Notes: generated by a model from the letters alone, not told the origin. Numbered from the stretch's first letter, positions 48,930 to 57,201 are shown. The stretch is 64,000 nucleotides of DNA from CAWEFA01 sp963851385 (GCA_963851385.1 CAWKPE010000028.1:16650-80649), one strand, 5' to 3'. Program-made: numbers and translations.

Positions 48930-48960
48930 TTTGTGCGTATTATAAAACTTTCTAACTTTG
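48930..48960 (+). promoter_or_regulatory. Bacteroidota promoter upstream of tRNA-Arg
   Basis: TTTG (48930-48933) is separated by 19 bp from TAACTTTG (48953-48960), the canonical -33/-7 arrangement. Transcription should start near 48967, about 110 bp before the tRNA, implying a 5' leader to be processed. Confidence 0.7.
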
Positions 48961-49079
48961 CTGCCACAAAAATAGTGCCTTAATTAAGTGATTAGTTCAT
49001 TAATTTATTATTATTCGTTTAATGTTGCCTTTTGGCTTTTAGCACTGACAAATAAGAACTATTAACTAATGATTAATTT

Positions 49080-49153
49080 GGCCCCGTAGCTTAACTGAAT
49101 AGAGCATCTGACTACGGATCAGAAGGTTGGGGGTTTGACTCCCTTCGGGGTCA
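49080..49153 (+). tRNA. tRNA-Arg (anticodon ACG)
   Basis: The 74-nt cloverleaf has acceptor arms GGCCCCG (49080-49086) and CGGGGTC (49146-49152) with one G-T pair, and discriminator A. The anticodon stem TCTGA/TCAGA encloses loop CTACGGA, so the anticodon is ACG (49114-49116; A34 is expected to become inosine). CCA is not encoded. Confidence 0.95.
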
Positions 49154-49163
49154 CTTTAAAAAA

Positions 49164-49200
49164 GCCACTTAGAGAATTTTATTTCTTAAGTGGTTTTTTC
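49164..49200. terminator. Strong terminator after tRNA-Arg
   Basis: CCACTTA (49165-49171) pairs with TAAGTGG (49187-49193), followed by TTTTTT and preceded by AAAAAAG, so it could work in both directions. A second hairpin with the same CCACTT/AAGTGG arms occurs at about 49429-49448. Confidence 0.8.
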
Positions 49201-49242
49201 ATTTGCATACAATTAGCATACAACTTCTATTTATAAGAATTT

Positions 49243-49368
49243 GCTGGTGAAAAGAAAAATGAAATTTATGCCTCTTCTGACCACAAGTAACATGCTGATT
49301 TTTGCAGCTATAAGCTATTAAAACTATTCTTGTACAAAAAATGCGCATTATTTTTTCTTTTCACCAGC
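49243..49368. repeat. 17-bp inverted repeat spanning 126 bp downstream of tRNA-Arg
   Basis: GCTGGTGAAAAGAAAAA (49243-49259) is the exact reverse complement of TTTTTCTTTTCACCAGC (49352-49368), with about 92 bp between. There is no ORF inside. It could be the ends of a small degenerate mobile element. Confidence 0.65.
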
Positions 49369-49452
49369 AGATTGATTTCTTCCAAAGAATTACTTGGAAT
49401 ATGTTTTTTCATTGTCTTCCTGTTAGGCCACTTTAAATCTTAAGTGGAAATT

Positions 49453-49516
49453 CTGTCAAGGGCGATGATACCTTAAAAATTTTACATAAGTATCATCGCT
49501 TGTGTACCCTTGACAG
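49453..49516. repeat. Large interrupted palindrome
   Basis: CTGTCAAGGG (49453-49462) pairs with CCCTTGACAG (49507-49516), and the adjacent CGATGATAC (49463-49471) pairs with GTATCATCG (49490-49498), leaving an 8-nt bulge on the right arm. The spacer 49200-49770 otherwise holds only an AGCGAAG/CTTCGCT pair (about 49583-49610); no gene is seen. Confidence 0.7.
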
Positions 49517-49770
49517 GATCGGAACGTAGATTATCTTTGCCTGACCAGGATAACAATGAAACATAAAACTGACCGCAAGGGTAGCGAAGTAGTGGAATGG
49601 ATGAGCTTCGCTTGCACCGCTTCCCAAAAAGTGAAAGAATGTAATGGAATAGAATGATTTCTCTTTTTCAATGGTTTCTCATAACTATTATAAACAGGTC
49701 AAAAAATAAAATTATCAAACCTGTTAAAGAAGTTTTTAGTAGATTTGAAAAAAGAAAATTCTAATTATTA

Positions 49771-50112
49771 ATGAGCAATTACCCCAAATTCTTAATAAGC
49801 ACAAATAAAAATGCAGCACCCGGCAAAGTCTATATTTTTCATGCACAAAAACCCAGGTTTCTCGGAGAAATTTTATCTTTCAAATCTTTGGATGATTTAA
49901 ACAAATGTAAGGCAAATCCCAAAAAAGAATTTATGTGCAAAATAGGTGACCAGCTATTTGTAATTTGCATGCACACAGAAGCAAAAGGCAAAATAGCAGG
50001 GATATTTGTAGTTAAATTTTTCGACAACCCTTTATGTTCTTCAGGCCAAATAGATATTGAGGGTTTAATGAATAAAACATCTGAATGGTTAAATGCCTAT
50101 TATAAAATCTAA
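49771..50112 (+). CDS. Unrecognised ~112-aa family, paralogue 1 of 3
   Basis: This 113-aa cytoplasmic protein starts at ATG with no signal peptide. The shared pattern of the trio is YPKFLISTNK near the start, PGK/R-x-x-x-F/L-H near 20-28, KP-x-F/L-L-x-EI about 30-40, a C-x-IG/EG segment, H-x-E-x-KGKI-x-GIF-V/I at about 70-85, F-F-x-x-P and a C-terminal helix LM-x-x-T-x-x-WL-x-x-YY. The order suggests a small beta-rich domain closed by an amphipathic helix. I recognise no family. The gene is the first of three tandem copies upstream of a membrane protein and a convergent TPR-CHAT gene. Confidence 0.8.
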   Translation: MSNYPKFLISTNKNAAPGKVYIFHAQKPRFLGEILSFKSLDDLNKCKANPKKEFMCKIGDQLFVICMHTEAKGKIAGIFVVKFFDNPLCSSGQIDIEGLMNKTSEWLNAYYKI

Positions 50113-50199
50113 CCCTTTAAAAATATTTAACTTGGTAAGATTTTATAACTTATCATTCCAGTTTGATAAAAGTATTAGCATAGAGGAAAAATAATTTAT

Positions 50200-50541
50200 A
50201 TGGAAAAGTATCCTAAATTCATGATAAGCTTAAACAAAAAGACGGCACTTGGAAGGATTTTTCTTTTGCATACGGGAAAGCCTGGCCTTTTGGCTGAAAT
50301 TATATCATTCCATAATATAAACGGTTTTGAAGCATATTGTAAAAAGCCAGGGTCAGTCCATACTTGCAGCATAGGGAACAAAATACATACAATTACTGCA
50401 CATATAGAAATAAAAGGAAAAATTTTTGGAATATTTGTAATTGAATTTTTTGAAGACCCAACAAATTCTTTTGGCGAACTTGATTTTACTGGGTTAATGC
50501 ATCAGGCCGCTGAATGGCTAAGGGATTATTTTAACGAATGA
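50200..50541 (+). CDS. Unrecognised ~112-aa family, paralogue 2 of 3
   Basis: This 113-aa protein aligns end to end with the neighbours at 49771 and 50552: YPKFMISLNKK, LGRIFLLHTGKPGLLAEI, CSIGNKIH, HIEIKGKIFGIFVIEFFEDP and LMHQAAEWLRDYF. It is a separate gene 87 bp after copy 1 and 10 bp before copy 3, so the three are probably co-transcribed. Divergence between the copies is substantial, which argues against a very recent duplication. Confidence 0.8.
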   Translation: MEKYPKFMISLNKKTALGRIFLLHTGKPGLLAEIISFHNINGFEAYCKKPGSVHTCSIGNKIHTITAHIEIKGKIFGIFVIEFFEDPTNSFGELDFTGLMHQAAEWLRDYFNE

Positions 50542-50551
50542 ATATAAAAGA

Positions 50552-50887
50552 ATGCCTAAGTTTCCCCAGTTTTTAATAAGCACAAATAAAAAGGACAAAC
50601 CTGGAAGGCTTTTCCTGTTATGTACAAAGAAACCGGGTTTTTTAGGTGAAATACTGATATTTAAATCCTTGCCTGAATATGAAAAATTCAATGCAAATCA
50701 TATTAAGGAATTTTTATGTGATGTTGAAGGTAAAAGACAGATCATAAGCACTCATTTTGAATATAAAGGAAAAATTATTGGTTTATTTATAATTGAATTT
50801 TTTGATGTTCCAATAAAGAACATTCTGGATAGCTTATTGGACAGAACAAAAAGATGGTTAAAAGCATATTATCTTAGTTTAACCTGA
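50552..50887 (+). CDS. Unrecognised ~112-aa family, paralogue 3 of 3
   Basis: This 111-aa protein has FPQFLISTNKKDKPGRLFLLC, given in part, then KKPGFLGEILIFKSL, FLCDVEGK, HFEYKGKIIGLFIIEFFDVP and a final helix RTKRWLKAYYLSL. It is most like copy 1 near the N-terminus. It lies 138 bp before the single-pass membrane protein gene. It has no signal peptide and appears soluble. No catalytic motif is obvious; a conserved His in the H-x-E-x-KGKI segment is the only recurring polar feature. Confidence 0.8.
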   Translation: MPKFPQFLISTNKKDKPGRLFLLCTKKPGFLGEILIFKSLPEYEKFNANHIKEFLCDVEGKRQIISTHFEYKGKIIGLFIIEFFDVPIKNILDSLLDRTKRWLKAYYLSLT

Positions 50888-51025
50888 GTTTGATATAATT
50901 TTTTCAGGGGCCAAAAAAAAGTAATTAAATTGTTAATTCTTTCAAAAAAAGTAAAAGTTAAAGGGTTACTTTTCCACTTCATCTTATATTAATTAATTGA
51001 TATAATTTTTTAAAAACTCTAAAAG

Positions 51026-51829
51026 ATGAACGTCCCATTAACCAATATCGAAAAGATAATAAAATATTTTGATGGGGATTTAAACCCAAAGGAAGTGGAC
51101 GAATTCGAAGATCATTTATTGCATGATAAAAACTTCCAGAAAGATTTTATCATGGTAAAAGAATTATTAGATAATTTAGGGGAACCAGAACCCAACATAT
51201 TTAACAAATCACTCGCAACTTTTCTCCTGGCATTTAAAGAGCATGAAAACATTAAAAGTACAATTGAGAATGAAATGGAAAATACAAAATATTTGTATCC
51301 AATGCCGTACAGATGGTATCACAAATTATATAAAGCTGCGGCAATTATAATTGCTATAATAGGATTAACATTTATTTTATTTCAAATTGTTCATAACAGG
51401 ACTGTAAATACGGAAAAATTATTTACTCAATACTATAAACCTTACAAACTGAACATTCAATCCCGCTCTGTTGGAGAACATTTAAAGAATCTCCAAAGAG
51501 CATTTGACGCATATTCAAATAAAGACTATCGTTTAGCAATAAATTATTTTGATAGTGTGAATTTAGATAATACAGTTCTTTTTTATAAGGGAATTTCAAA
51601 CATTGAATGCAGGAAAATGACTGTGGCAATTAATTGTTTTGAAAGTGAATTAATGAATCCGAGCAGCATGTATATTGCTCAAACACATTGGTATCTTGCC
51701 CTGATTTATCTGAGACTTAACCAAATCTCAATTGCCCGAATTCATCTCAAGTGGTTGGTCACAAATATTAAATACAACAGTTACTATGGCAACCTTGCTT
51801 CTTCAATCTTAATTGATTTAAAGAAATAG
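51026..51829 (+). CDS. Single-pass membrane protein, anti-sigma-like head and TPR-like tail
   Basis: In this 267-aa protein, residues 1-100 form a charged helical cytoplasmic region whose IEKIIKYFDGDLNPKEVDEFEDHLLHDKNFQ (given in part) resembles the start of membrane anti-sigma factors. One transmembrane helix follows (about 109-130, IIIAIIGLTFILFQIV). The tail (about 150-267) is predicted to be periplasmic. It carries TPR-like helices: AFDAYSNKDYRLAINYFDSV, then FYKGISNIECRKMTVAINCF and WYLALIYLRLNQISIARIHLKWL. This shape resembles regulators found beside TPR-CHAT genes in Bacteroidota. It converges with the TPR-CHAT gene. No sigma factor is adjacent. Confidence 0.78.
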   Translation: MNVPLTNIEKIIKYFDGDLNPKEVDEFEDHLLHDKNFQKDFIMVKELLDNLGEPEPNIFNKSLATFLLAFKEHENIKSTIENEMENTKYLYPMPYRWYHKLYKAAAIIIAIIGLTFILFQIVHNRTVNTEKLFTQYYKPYKLNIQSRSVGEHLKNLQRAFDAYSNKDYRLAINYFDSVNLDNTVLFYKGISNIECRKMTVAINCFESELMNPSSMYIAQTHWYLALIYLRLNQISIARIHLKWLVTNIKYNSYYGNLASSILIDLKK

Positions 51830-51849
51830 ACTTTCAGCCTTGAGAAAAT

Positions 51850-54800
51850 TTATTTTACTTGTCTCAGGGGATGATTTTTTTTCTTCTTAAATCTTAAAAA
51901 AGCAAAAGCTGATATTAAGCAAATAACCCCTATTAAAACTACTAAAAAATAATTATTATGAGCTGTCAGCAAAAAAGTGTCTGTTTTACCTGTTTGTATA
52001 AACCCCGCCCAATAATAAGGATGAGAAAACATGTTGTCAGAATGCTTTAAATATTGAATTTTCGCTTGTCGTAATGCTTTATCAATATTTAATTTTGTTT
52101 TCAGGTTTTTATAAAAATACTGCATCAGTTCAATGCTGCTATAATCTGAAACATTCCATAAAGTAATAACCATACTTGGACAACCGGCATACATAAATCC
52201 CCTTGAAATACTAAGAACCCCTTCACCCCTCATAAGCTTTCCGCTTCCGGTATTACACGCATTCAGTACAACCAGCGGTGAATTAAGTTTAAGGTTATAA
52301 ATTTCATAATTATTAAGAAACCCGTTATAGCCTGAATCTCCTTCCTGGCTAAATGCAAGTTTTGAATTTACAGGGTATTCATTATCAACCATAGCGTGTA
52401 ATGATAGGTGAAGAATTTTTCGTTCGGAAATGTGCTTAATAAAATATTTTTTTGTTGCCTTCCTTCCAACAACAGCACGCCCTCCAAATATCCCTACAAT
52501 ATTTTTGACTTCTTCTTTTGAATTCAAAAAACTAAAAGAAACAGTGTCTGAACTGTGAAAATTAAGATTATTGTATGAAGGAGCATAAGCAAGCACTTTA
52601 TTTGTGCTAAACGTATGAAATTTTTGCTGTAAAAATAAAAGACCCGCTGAATACGAATAACTAAAGGAATACTTATATAAAAGGTAGGGAAAAAGCGAAT
52701 AATCGGTGTATGTAGTCAAATTACCTTCGGTTACAAGTGTTTCGAAAGGTAAAAGGTTTAATACATCATCAGGAATTATAATAATTTCATCGCTTTTAAA
52801 ATAAGATTCAAGCGGTTTAATAAGTTTTTGATAAAGCCAGAATGCTTTTGCTGCATAACGTACTTTACCCGAAGGCAAAAATGAAGAATCGGTCACTTCA
52901 GATAGAAGATTTCTGAATGAAATAACAGTATCCCGAATTGCTTTCGAAGGCTGGCTCAGAACTTTAAATTTATTACCTGTTAAAATAAAAGTGAAAAGGC
53001 TGTCCCTTGCAAAAGCATACTCAAGTATAGTTTTATCTGGACTTACAATTTTTTTCAATGTATCAATATTGATATTATTTTCAGAATATTTCAGCCGCGA
53101 ATATTCAGGATATTTTTCATCTGTGTATTTTGAAAGCTTTTCCGATTCATCAAAATATTGTGTTAACCGGGAACGCATTTTAAATAAATTTTTTTCACCG
53201 GGATGTTCCCTTGTTTGTTCTTCCCTGATAGAGCTTTGTAAAAAAATTATTTCTTCCTGTAAATCTTTTTCTTTTGCTATAATACTATCAGGCACACAGC
53301 TTATTTTCTTGTATTCTTCATCTTTCAATCCGAACGAAAGCTGCACAGCCTTTGCATGATCTGCTGCCATGAAAGCTTTTTCAAGATATTTTTGTTGCCC
53401 GGTCAGGCGGAAAAGCTTGAGGGAAATTAAAAGTTCAAGTTCATTCAGACTGGATTTTGAATCGGTATACTGAAGACGGTCACTTTCAGTATCAAGTTTC
53501 CTGTTGTGAATTTCAACAACTTCTTTTGCTCTTGTATAATGTTCCAAGACTTTTTCTAAAAGAAATATTTTTCTTTCATTATACTCAGTCAGGGAAGCTA
53601 TTTTGGACAATACATCCCCTTTGCCAATAAGTGCATCTATAATGTTATCATAAGAAATGATATCAGGCAATTGAAATGAAGGCGCTTCATAATATATTTT
53701 TGCTGGTGGTATTATTAAGTGAAGCATCCAAAACATCATCATAAATTTTTAAGCTGCGGGAGATATTCCTTACAGGCTGTCGTAAGCGAGGGCTTTCCAG
53801 TAAAGAAAATAACCATAATTTGAATTTTTTTCTCCCAGAATTCTTTTTACATAAGAAATCCTGCTTTCGATTGTGTTCAATGCTGTATTATATTTCCCGG
53901 TTTTAATAAGCATACGGGAATATTCGCCGTATAAAGATACAACTATGTTAATATCAGTTTTGTTATTGATCAAAGCAAAACATTTTTTAAAATAATATTC
54001 TGAACTGTCAATTTTATTAAGATTAGAGTAACACCAGGCTAATCTATTAAAAATTTTTTCCTGATTTACAAGATTATATTTTTCATTTATAAAAAGTGAT
54101 TTTTTATAAAAATTTATTGCTTTTTGATATTCTCCTGATAAAAAATACAGGTGAGCTTTTTCAATGTATAAATCTTTTAGTTTAACAGGTCCAAAATTCT
54201 TAGAAAAATAATTTATAGCCTCATTAATTTTTGCATGAGCTATATCAAATTTTTTTAAATATCCATTAATATAAGCCTGATAGTACGACACATTCATCAA
54301 ATCATATTTATTGTTTTTTGTATGTAAAAATATATTGTAAGCTTTAGAATAATATTCCTCTGCTTTCTGATAAATTCCTGTAAAATGATAAAAGTACCCA
54401 ATGTTAAACAGATTCCAGGCATAATAAGATGAATCGAGGTCAGTACAACGCGAAGAAATATACAAAACAGAATCATAATATATTTTGGCTGTATAAATAT
54501 CAGAATATTTGGAAAAGAATATATATGCAATAGAGTTGTAGCAATTGGCTAATTCATTTGAGAAATGATTTTTTTTCAGTAAAAGTGTTTTTAAAGCTTG
54601 TTTGTAATAAATTTCAGCGCTATCCAATACCTGTTGTTTTTCATAACAGTATCCAATTTTGTAATAATAAAAGGATGCAATGGTATCTTTAGATGGAATA
54701 CTGGACAGGATTGATTTAAACTTTCCTATTGCAGTTCTATAATCACCTTTTTCTAAATACTTTAATGCATTTAAAATCTTTTCATCATATTTTTGTTTTG

Positions 54801-54873
54801 CAATATTTTTTTTTTCATTAGATATACAACCAAATATCAGTAAAATAAGTATAACTATCTTAAGTAAATTCAT
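51850..54873 (-). CDS. TPR-CHAT caspase-fold lipoprotein, broken by two frameshifts
   Basis: The N-terminal frame (54873-53770, 367 aa) starts with a lipoprotein signal ending in IFGC and holds TPRs. The C-terminal frame (53742-51850, 630 aa) holds the CHAT domain with His449 in LHLSLHA and Cys496 in VVLNACNTG, then ITLWNVSD and YYWAGFIQ. A C-terminal transmembrane helix (about 598-617) is followed by KKKK. The two ORFs share a phase but are divided by stops. A -1 shift near 53770 followed by a +1 near 53693 reads through as NISRSLKIYDDVLDASLNN and restores about 1007 aa. The signal peptide puts the CHAT protease in the periplasm, which is unusual. It is decayed, an assembly error, or two separate proteins. 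Confidence 0.8.
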
Positions 54874-54925
54874 TATATTGACTAAATGTTATATTCTAAA
54901 ATTAATTTAAAATTTGAAATTATGA

Positions 54926-55051
54926 AACCCACATGTTAAACAAATTTAACACAAAGATCGGATGAACTAAGCGCAGCGTTCTCATGAGCGCAGCGAATAA
55001 TAAAACCTCAACAAGGCAATTAATACGTACTGTAGTTGAGACATGTGGGTT
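54926..55051. repeat. Foldback structure with nested hairpins
   Basis: AACCCACATGT (54926-54936) and ACATGTGGGTT (55041-55051) are perfect inverted repeats. Inside are a GTTAAA-CAAA-TTTAAC hairpin (54935-54950) and a CTCAAC/GTTGAG pair (55007-55012 and 55035-55040). GCGCAGCG occurs twice between. It could be a small mobile repeat or a structured RNA, and has no ORF. Confidence 0.6.
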
Positions 55052-55131
55052 CCATCCGGCCTTTGAATTGTGAAACAATCACGAACACAATTAAATTAAA
55101 AAACTCGTGAGTAAAATTAAATTTTATTCGG

Positions 55132-55200
55132 ATGAAAAACTTTATTTATTACAACCCGGATCCACCAGCTCCTCCTCCTCCTCCAGGGAGTAAACCATGA
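55132..55200 (+). CDS. Possible 22-aa Pro-rich peptide
   Basis: ATG at 55132 opens 22 codons ending TGA at 55200. The peptide starts MKNFIYYNPDPP, continues with a run of prolines and ends GSKP. It is followed within 30 bp by a strong terminator, so the reading frame lies at the end of a short transcript. No good ribosome-binding site or promoter is obvious, and Pro-rich codon runs can arise by chance, so translation is doubtful. Confidence 0.35.
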   Translation: MKNFIYYNPDPPAPPPPPGSKP

Positions 55201-55226
55201 ATCTAATCCAAAACTAAACGAAAAAT

Positions 55227-55256
55227 AAAAGCTGCGCCTAATGGTGTGGCTTTTTT
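55227..55256 (+). terminator. Rho-independent terminator
   Basis: GCTGCGCC (55231-55238) pairs with GGTGTGGC (55243-55250), including three G-T pairs, around a TAAT loop; AAAA on the left and TTTTTT on the right complete it. It follows the possible 22-aa ORF and precedes the S74 protein's promoter. Confidence 0.8.
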
Positions 55257-55309
55257 GTTACGGTAAAATTTTTATGCTTCACTTTTCTATATTAAATAAA
55301 AATTATTTT

Positions 55310-55338
55310 TTTGTTTATTAAAAATTTATATATATTTG
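55310..55338 (+). promoter_or_regulatory. Putative promoter of the S74-protein / RHS cluster
   Basis: TTTG (55310-55313) and TATATTTG (55331-55338) are 17 bp apart, matching the -33/-7 Bacteroidota pattern. The start codon at 55711 is about 365 bp away, implying a long leader (about 55345-55710) in which I see no gene or strong structure. Confidence 0.5.
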
Positions 55339-55710
55339 TTGCATTAAGGTTCTTAAATTTATTATACGTCAAACCCGAATTTGCAGTCCTAGCAAATGAA
55401 AAACAGGAATTTTTTAATGGGAATCACGTATAATAGATGAACTTATCAATTATACAAATAATAAAGTAAGAAGTTGTTTTTTTGCTAGACTTGGAGTTTT
55501 TGTGACTTTGTATTAAAAATTATTAACACGAAAACACTAAACAGGAACTAAAAGCATACAAAATATCAATTTCAAAACGGCTTCTACTATTCTCAAAATC
55601 AGGTTTATATTTAAGGATATTGGTGTGGTTTTAGACTATATGAAAAACCTCACTATTTTACATATTTATTATTTAAAGGAAAGCATTGAAATAACTTAAA
55701 ATTTACAAAT

Positions 55711-56673
55711 ATGAAAAAACTAATTTTTAACCTTTTAATTGCTAGTGCAACACTTACAGCAAATGCACAAATTAATGTATTTAGCGGCAACAATGTCAGT
55801 ATTGGATCTGGTATTACAAGCTCTGCTTCAACATTAAGTATTAATAGTACCGGCAATAGTAACTATGCTCTATCTGTTGCCCCTGTCTCAACAAATATCG
55901 GAGGAATTGTTTATTCAACCAGTACGACTTCAAGTAGTGGTACAAATTTTGGTATTGTCAGTTCATTAGGTAATAATGGCACTATCCTGCGTTCTGTTTA
56001 TGCCGTTGCATATAATTCTTCAGCTGGAGGCGGACAGGCTTATGGTGTGCATGGAATTGCAGGTAATGCTACCAATGGATATAACTTTGGCGTTTTTGGA
56101 CAACTCACAGGAACCAATAGTGGGGTTGGGGTATTCGGACAGGTTGGCACTTTTAGCTCCACCCCGACTGAATTAACTATTGCGAATACTCAGTATGCAG
56201 GATATTTCAATGGTATGGTAAAAGTGACAGGACAGTTATGGCTTAGCACAGGACAGGTTACAAGTTCCGATGAACGGATTAAAAGGAATATTTCTTCTCT
56301 TGATTCTACTGATGGTATTTATAGTTTACAGCCAAAAAAATACAATTATAAAAGTTTAAGTGAGCAAATGCAGGCAATTTTGCCTGGTGGTGGACAACAA
56401 ATTTCTGATACTTCAAAAAACCAAACATTCAAGAACCCTGACAGTTCATATACCAAAAAAACACACTTTGGATTCATGGCCCAGGACTTACAAAAGGTTT
56501 ACCCGGAACTGGTCTACCAATCAACTGATGGAACCTTGGGTATTGACTACCAGGGATTAATCCCGGTTATTATTGGCGAGTTAAAGAAAATGAAACAATC
56601 TCTTGATGATAAGGACAGCCAGATTAATGATTTAAAAAAGAGATTGCAAGCGCTTGAAAGTAAAAAACCTTAA
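55711..56673 (+). CDS. Secreted protein with S74/tail-fibre chaperone-like C-terminus
   Basis: This 320-aa protein has a signal peptide ending NAQ (about residue 20). Residues 25-190 are a Gly/Ser/Thr/Asn-rich beta region. Residues about 195-300 hold the peptidase S74 (intramolecular chaperone) signature: SSDERIKRNI, LQPKKYNY, HFGFMAQDLQKVYPELV and GIDYQGLIPVIIGELKKMK, then a short coiled coil (DDKDSQINDLKKRLQALE). In phage tail fibres this domain cuts itself off after trimer folding. The Ser in SSDER is the expected nucleophile. It lies 12 bp before the T9SS-like-tail protein gene. Confidence 0.85.
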   Translation: MKKLIFNLLIASATLTANAQINVFSGNNVSIGSGITSSASTLSINSTGNSNYALSVAPVSTNIGGIVYSTSTTSSSGTNFGIVSSLGNNGTILRSVYAVAYNSSAGGGQAYGVHGIAGNATNGYNFGVFGQLTGTNSGVGVFGQVGTFSSTPTELTIANTQYAGYFNGMVKVTGQLWLSTGQVTSSDERIKRNISSLDSTDGIYSLQPKKYNYKSLSEQMQAILPGGGQQISDTSKNQTFKNPDSSYTKKTHFGFMAQDLQKVYPELVYQSTDGTLGIDYQGLIPVIIGELKKMKQSLDDKDSQINDLKKRLQALESKKP

Positions 56674-56685
56674 AGATTCCTGGAA

Positions 56686-57201
56686 ATGAAACTTATAATA
56701 CAAAAAATAACAATCAGTATAGTACTGGTTTTTACTTGTCTCATTATAAAAGCCCAGGCATTTAATGCCAGTTATACTTACGATGCCAATGGTAACCGTA
56801 TAACAGCAGGGGTTATATATTTGACACCTTCGCTCAAATCTGCGAAAATACCAATTGACCAGATAACAAAGGATTCTACCATCCTTGCCGATTCTGCGAA
56901 TATCCCTAAACAGGGCTGGAATAAACCGAACATTGAATCAATAAATGATTTGAATATTAAATTCTACCCTAATCCAACTCATGGGATATTGTTAATAGAA
57001 ATTTCAGGCACAGATGAAACACAAGCATCTGCTTCGGGCAATAAAATAGATGTTTTTGACACGAACGGGCAAGAGATATTATATATTTCCCCGATAAATA
57101 CCTACAACACCATTAATTTATCAACAAAGCCCAATGGCACTTATTTGCTTAAAATAAATATTAAGAAGCAGGTAAAAGTTTACAAAATAATTAAAGATTA
57201 A
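56686..57201 (+). CDS. T9SS-like-tail protein with RHS-like motif
   Basis: This 171-aa protein has a signal peptide ending KAQ (about residue 24). Just after it, YTYDANGNRITAG resembles an RHS/YD repeat. The rest is a Ser/Lys linker followed by FYPNPTHGILLIEI (about 91) through KVYKIIKD, resembling a T9SS type A sorting domain (YPNP...G...I..). It is therefore probably secreted by T9SS. It lies between the S74-type gene (12 bp) and the RHS gene (110 bp), and an immunity or accessory role for the RHS protein is only a guess. Confidence 0.78.
   Translation: MKLIIQKITISIVLVFTCLIIKAQAFNASYTYDANGNRITAGVIYLTPSLKSAKIPIDQITKDSTILADSANIPKQGWNKPNIESINDLNIKFYPNPTHGILLIEISGTDETQASASGNKIDVFDTNGQEILYISPINTYNTINLSTKPNGTYLLKINIKKQVKVYKIIKD

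Noticed and set aside
49420..49460. attR-like repeat of the tRNA-Arg 3' end
   Set aside because: Only the terminator hairpin arms recur, not the tRNA sequence itself, and there is no integrase.
55560..55660. CRISPR-like direct repeat in the leader
   Set aside because: Single motifs with no regularly spaced copies; no array and no cas genes in the window.
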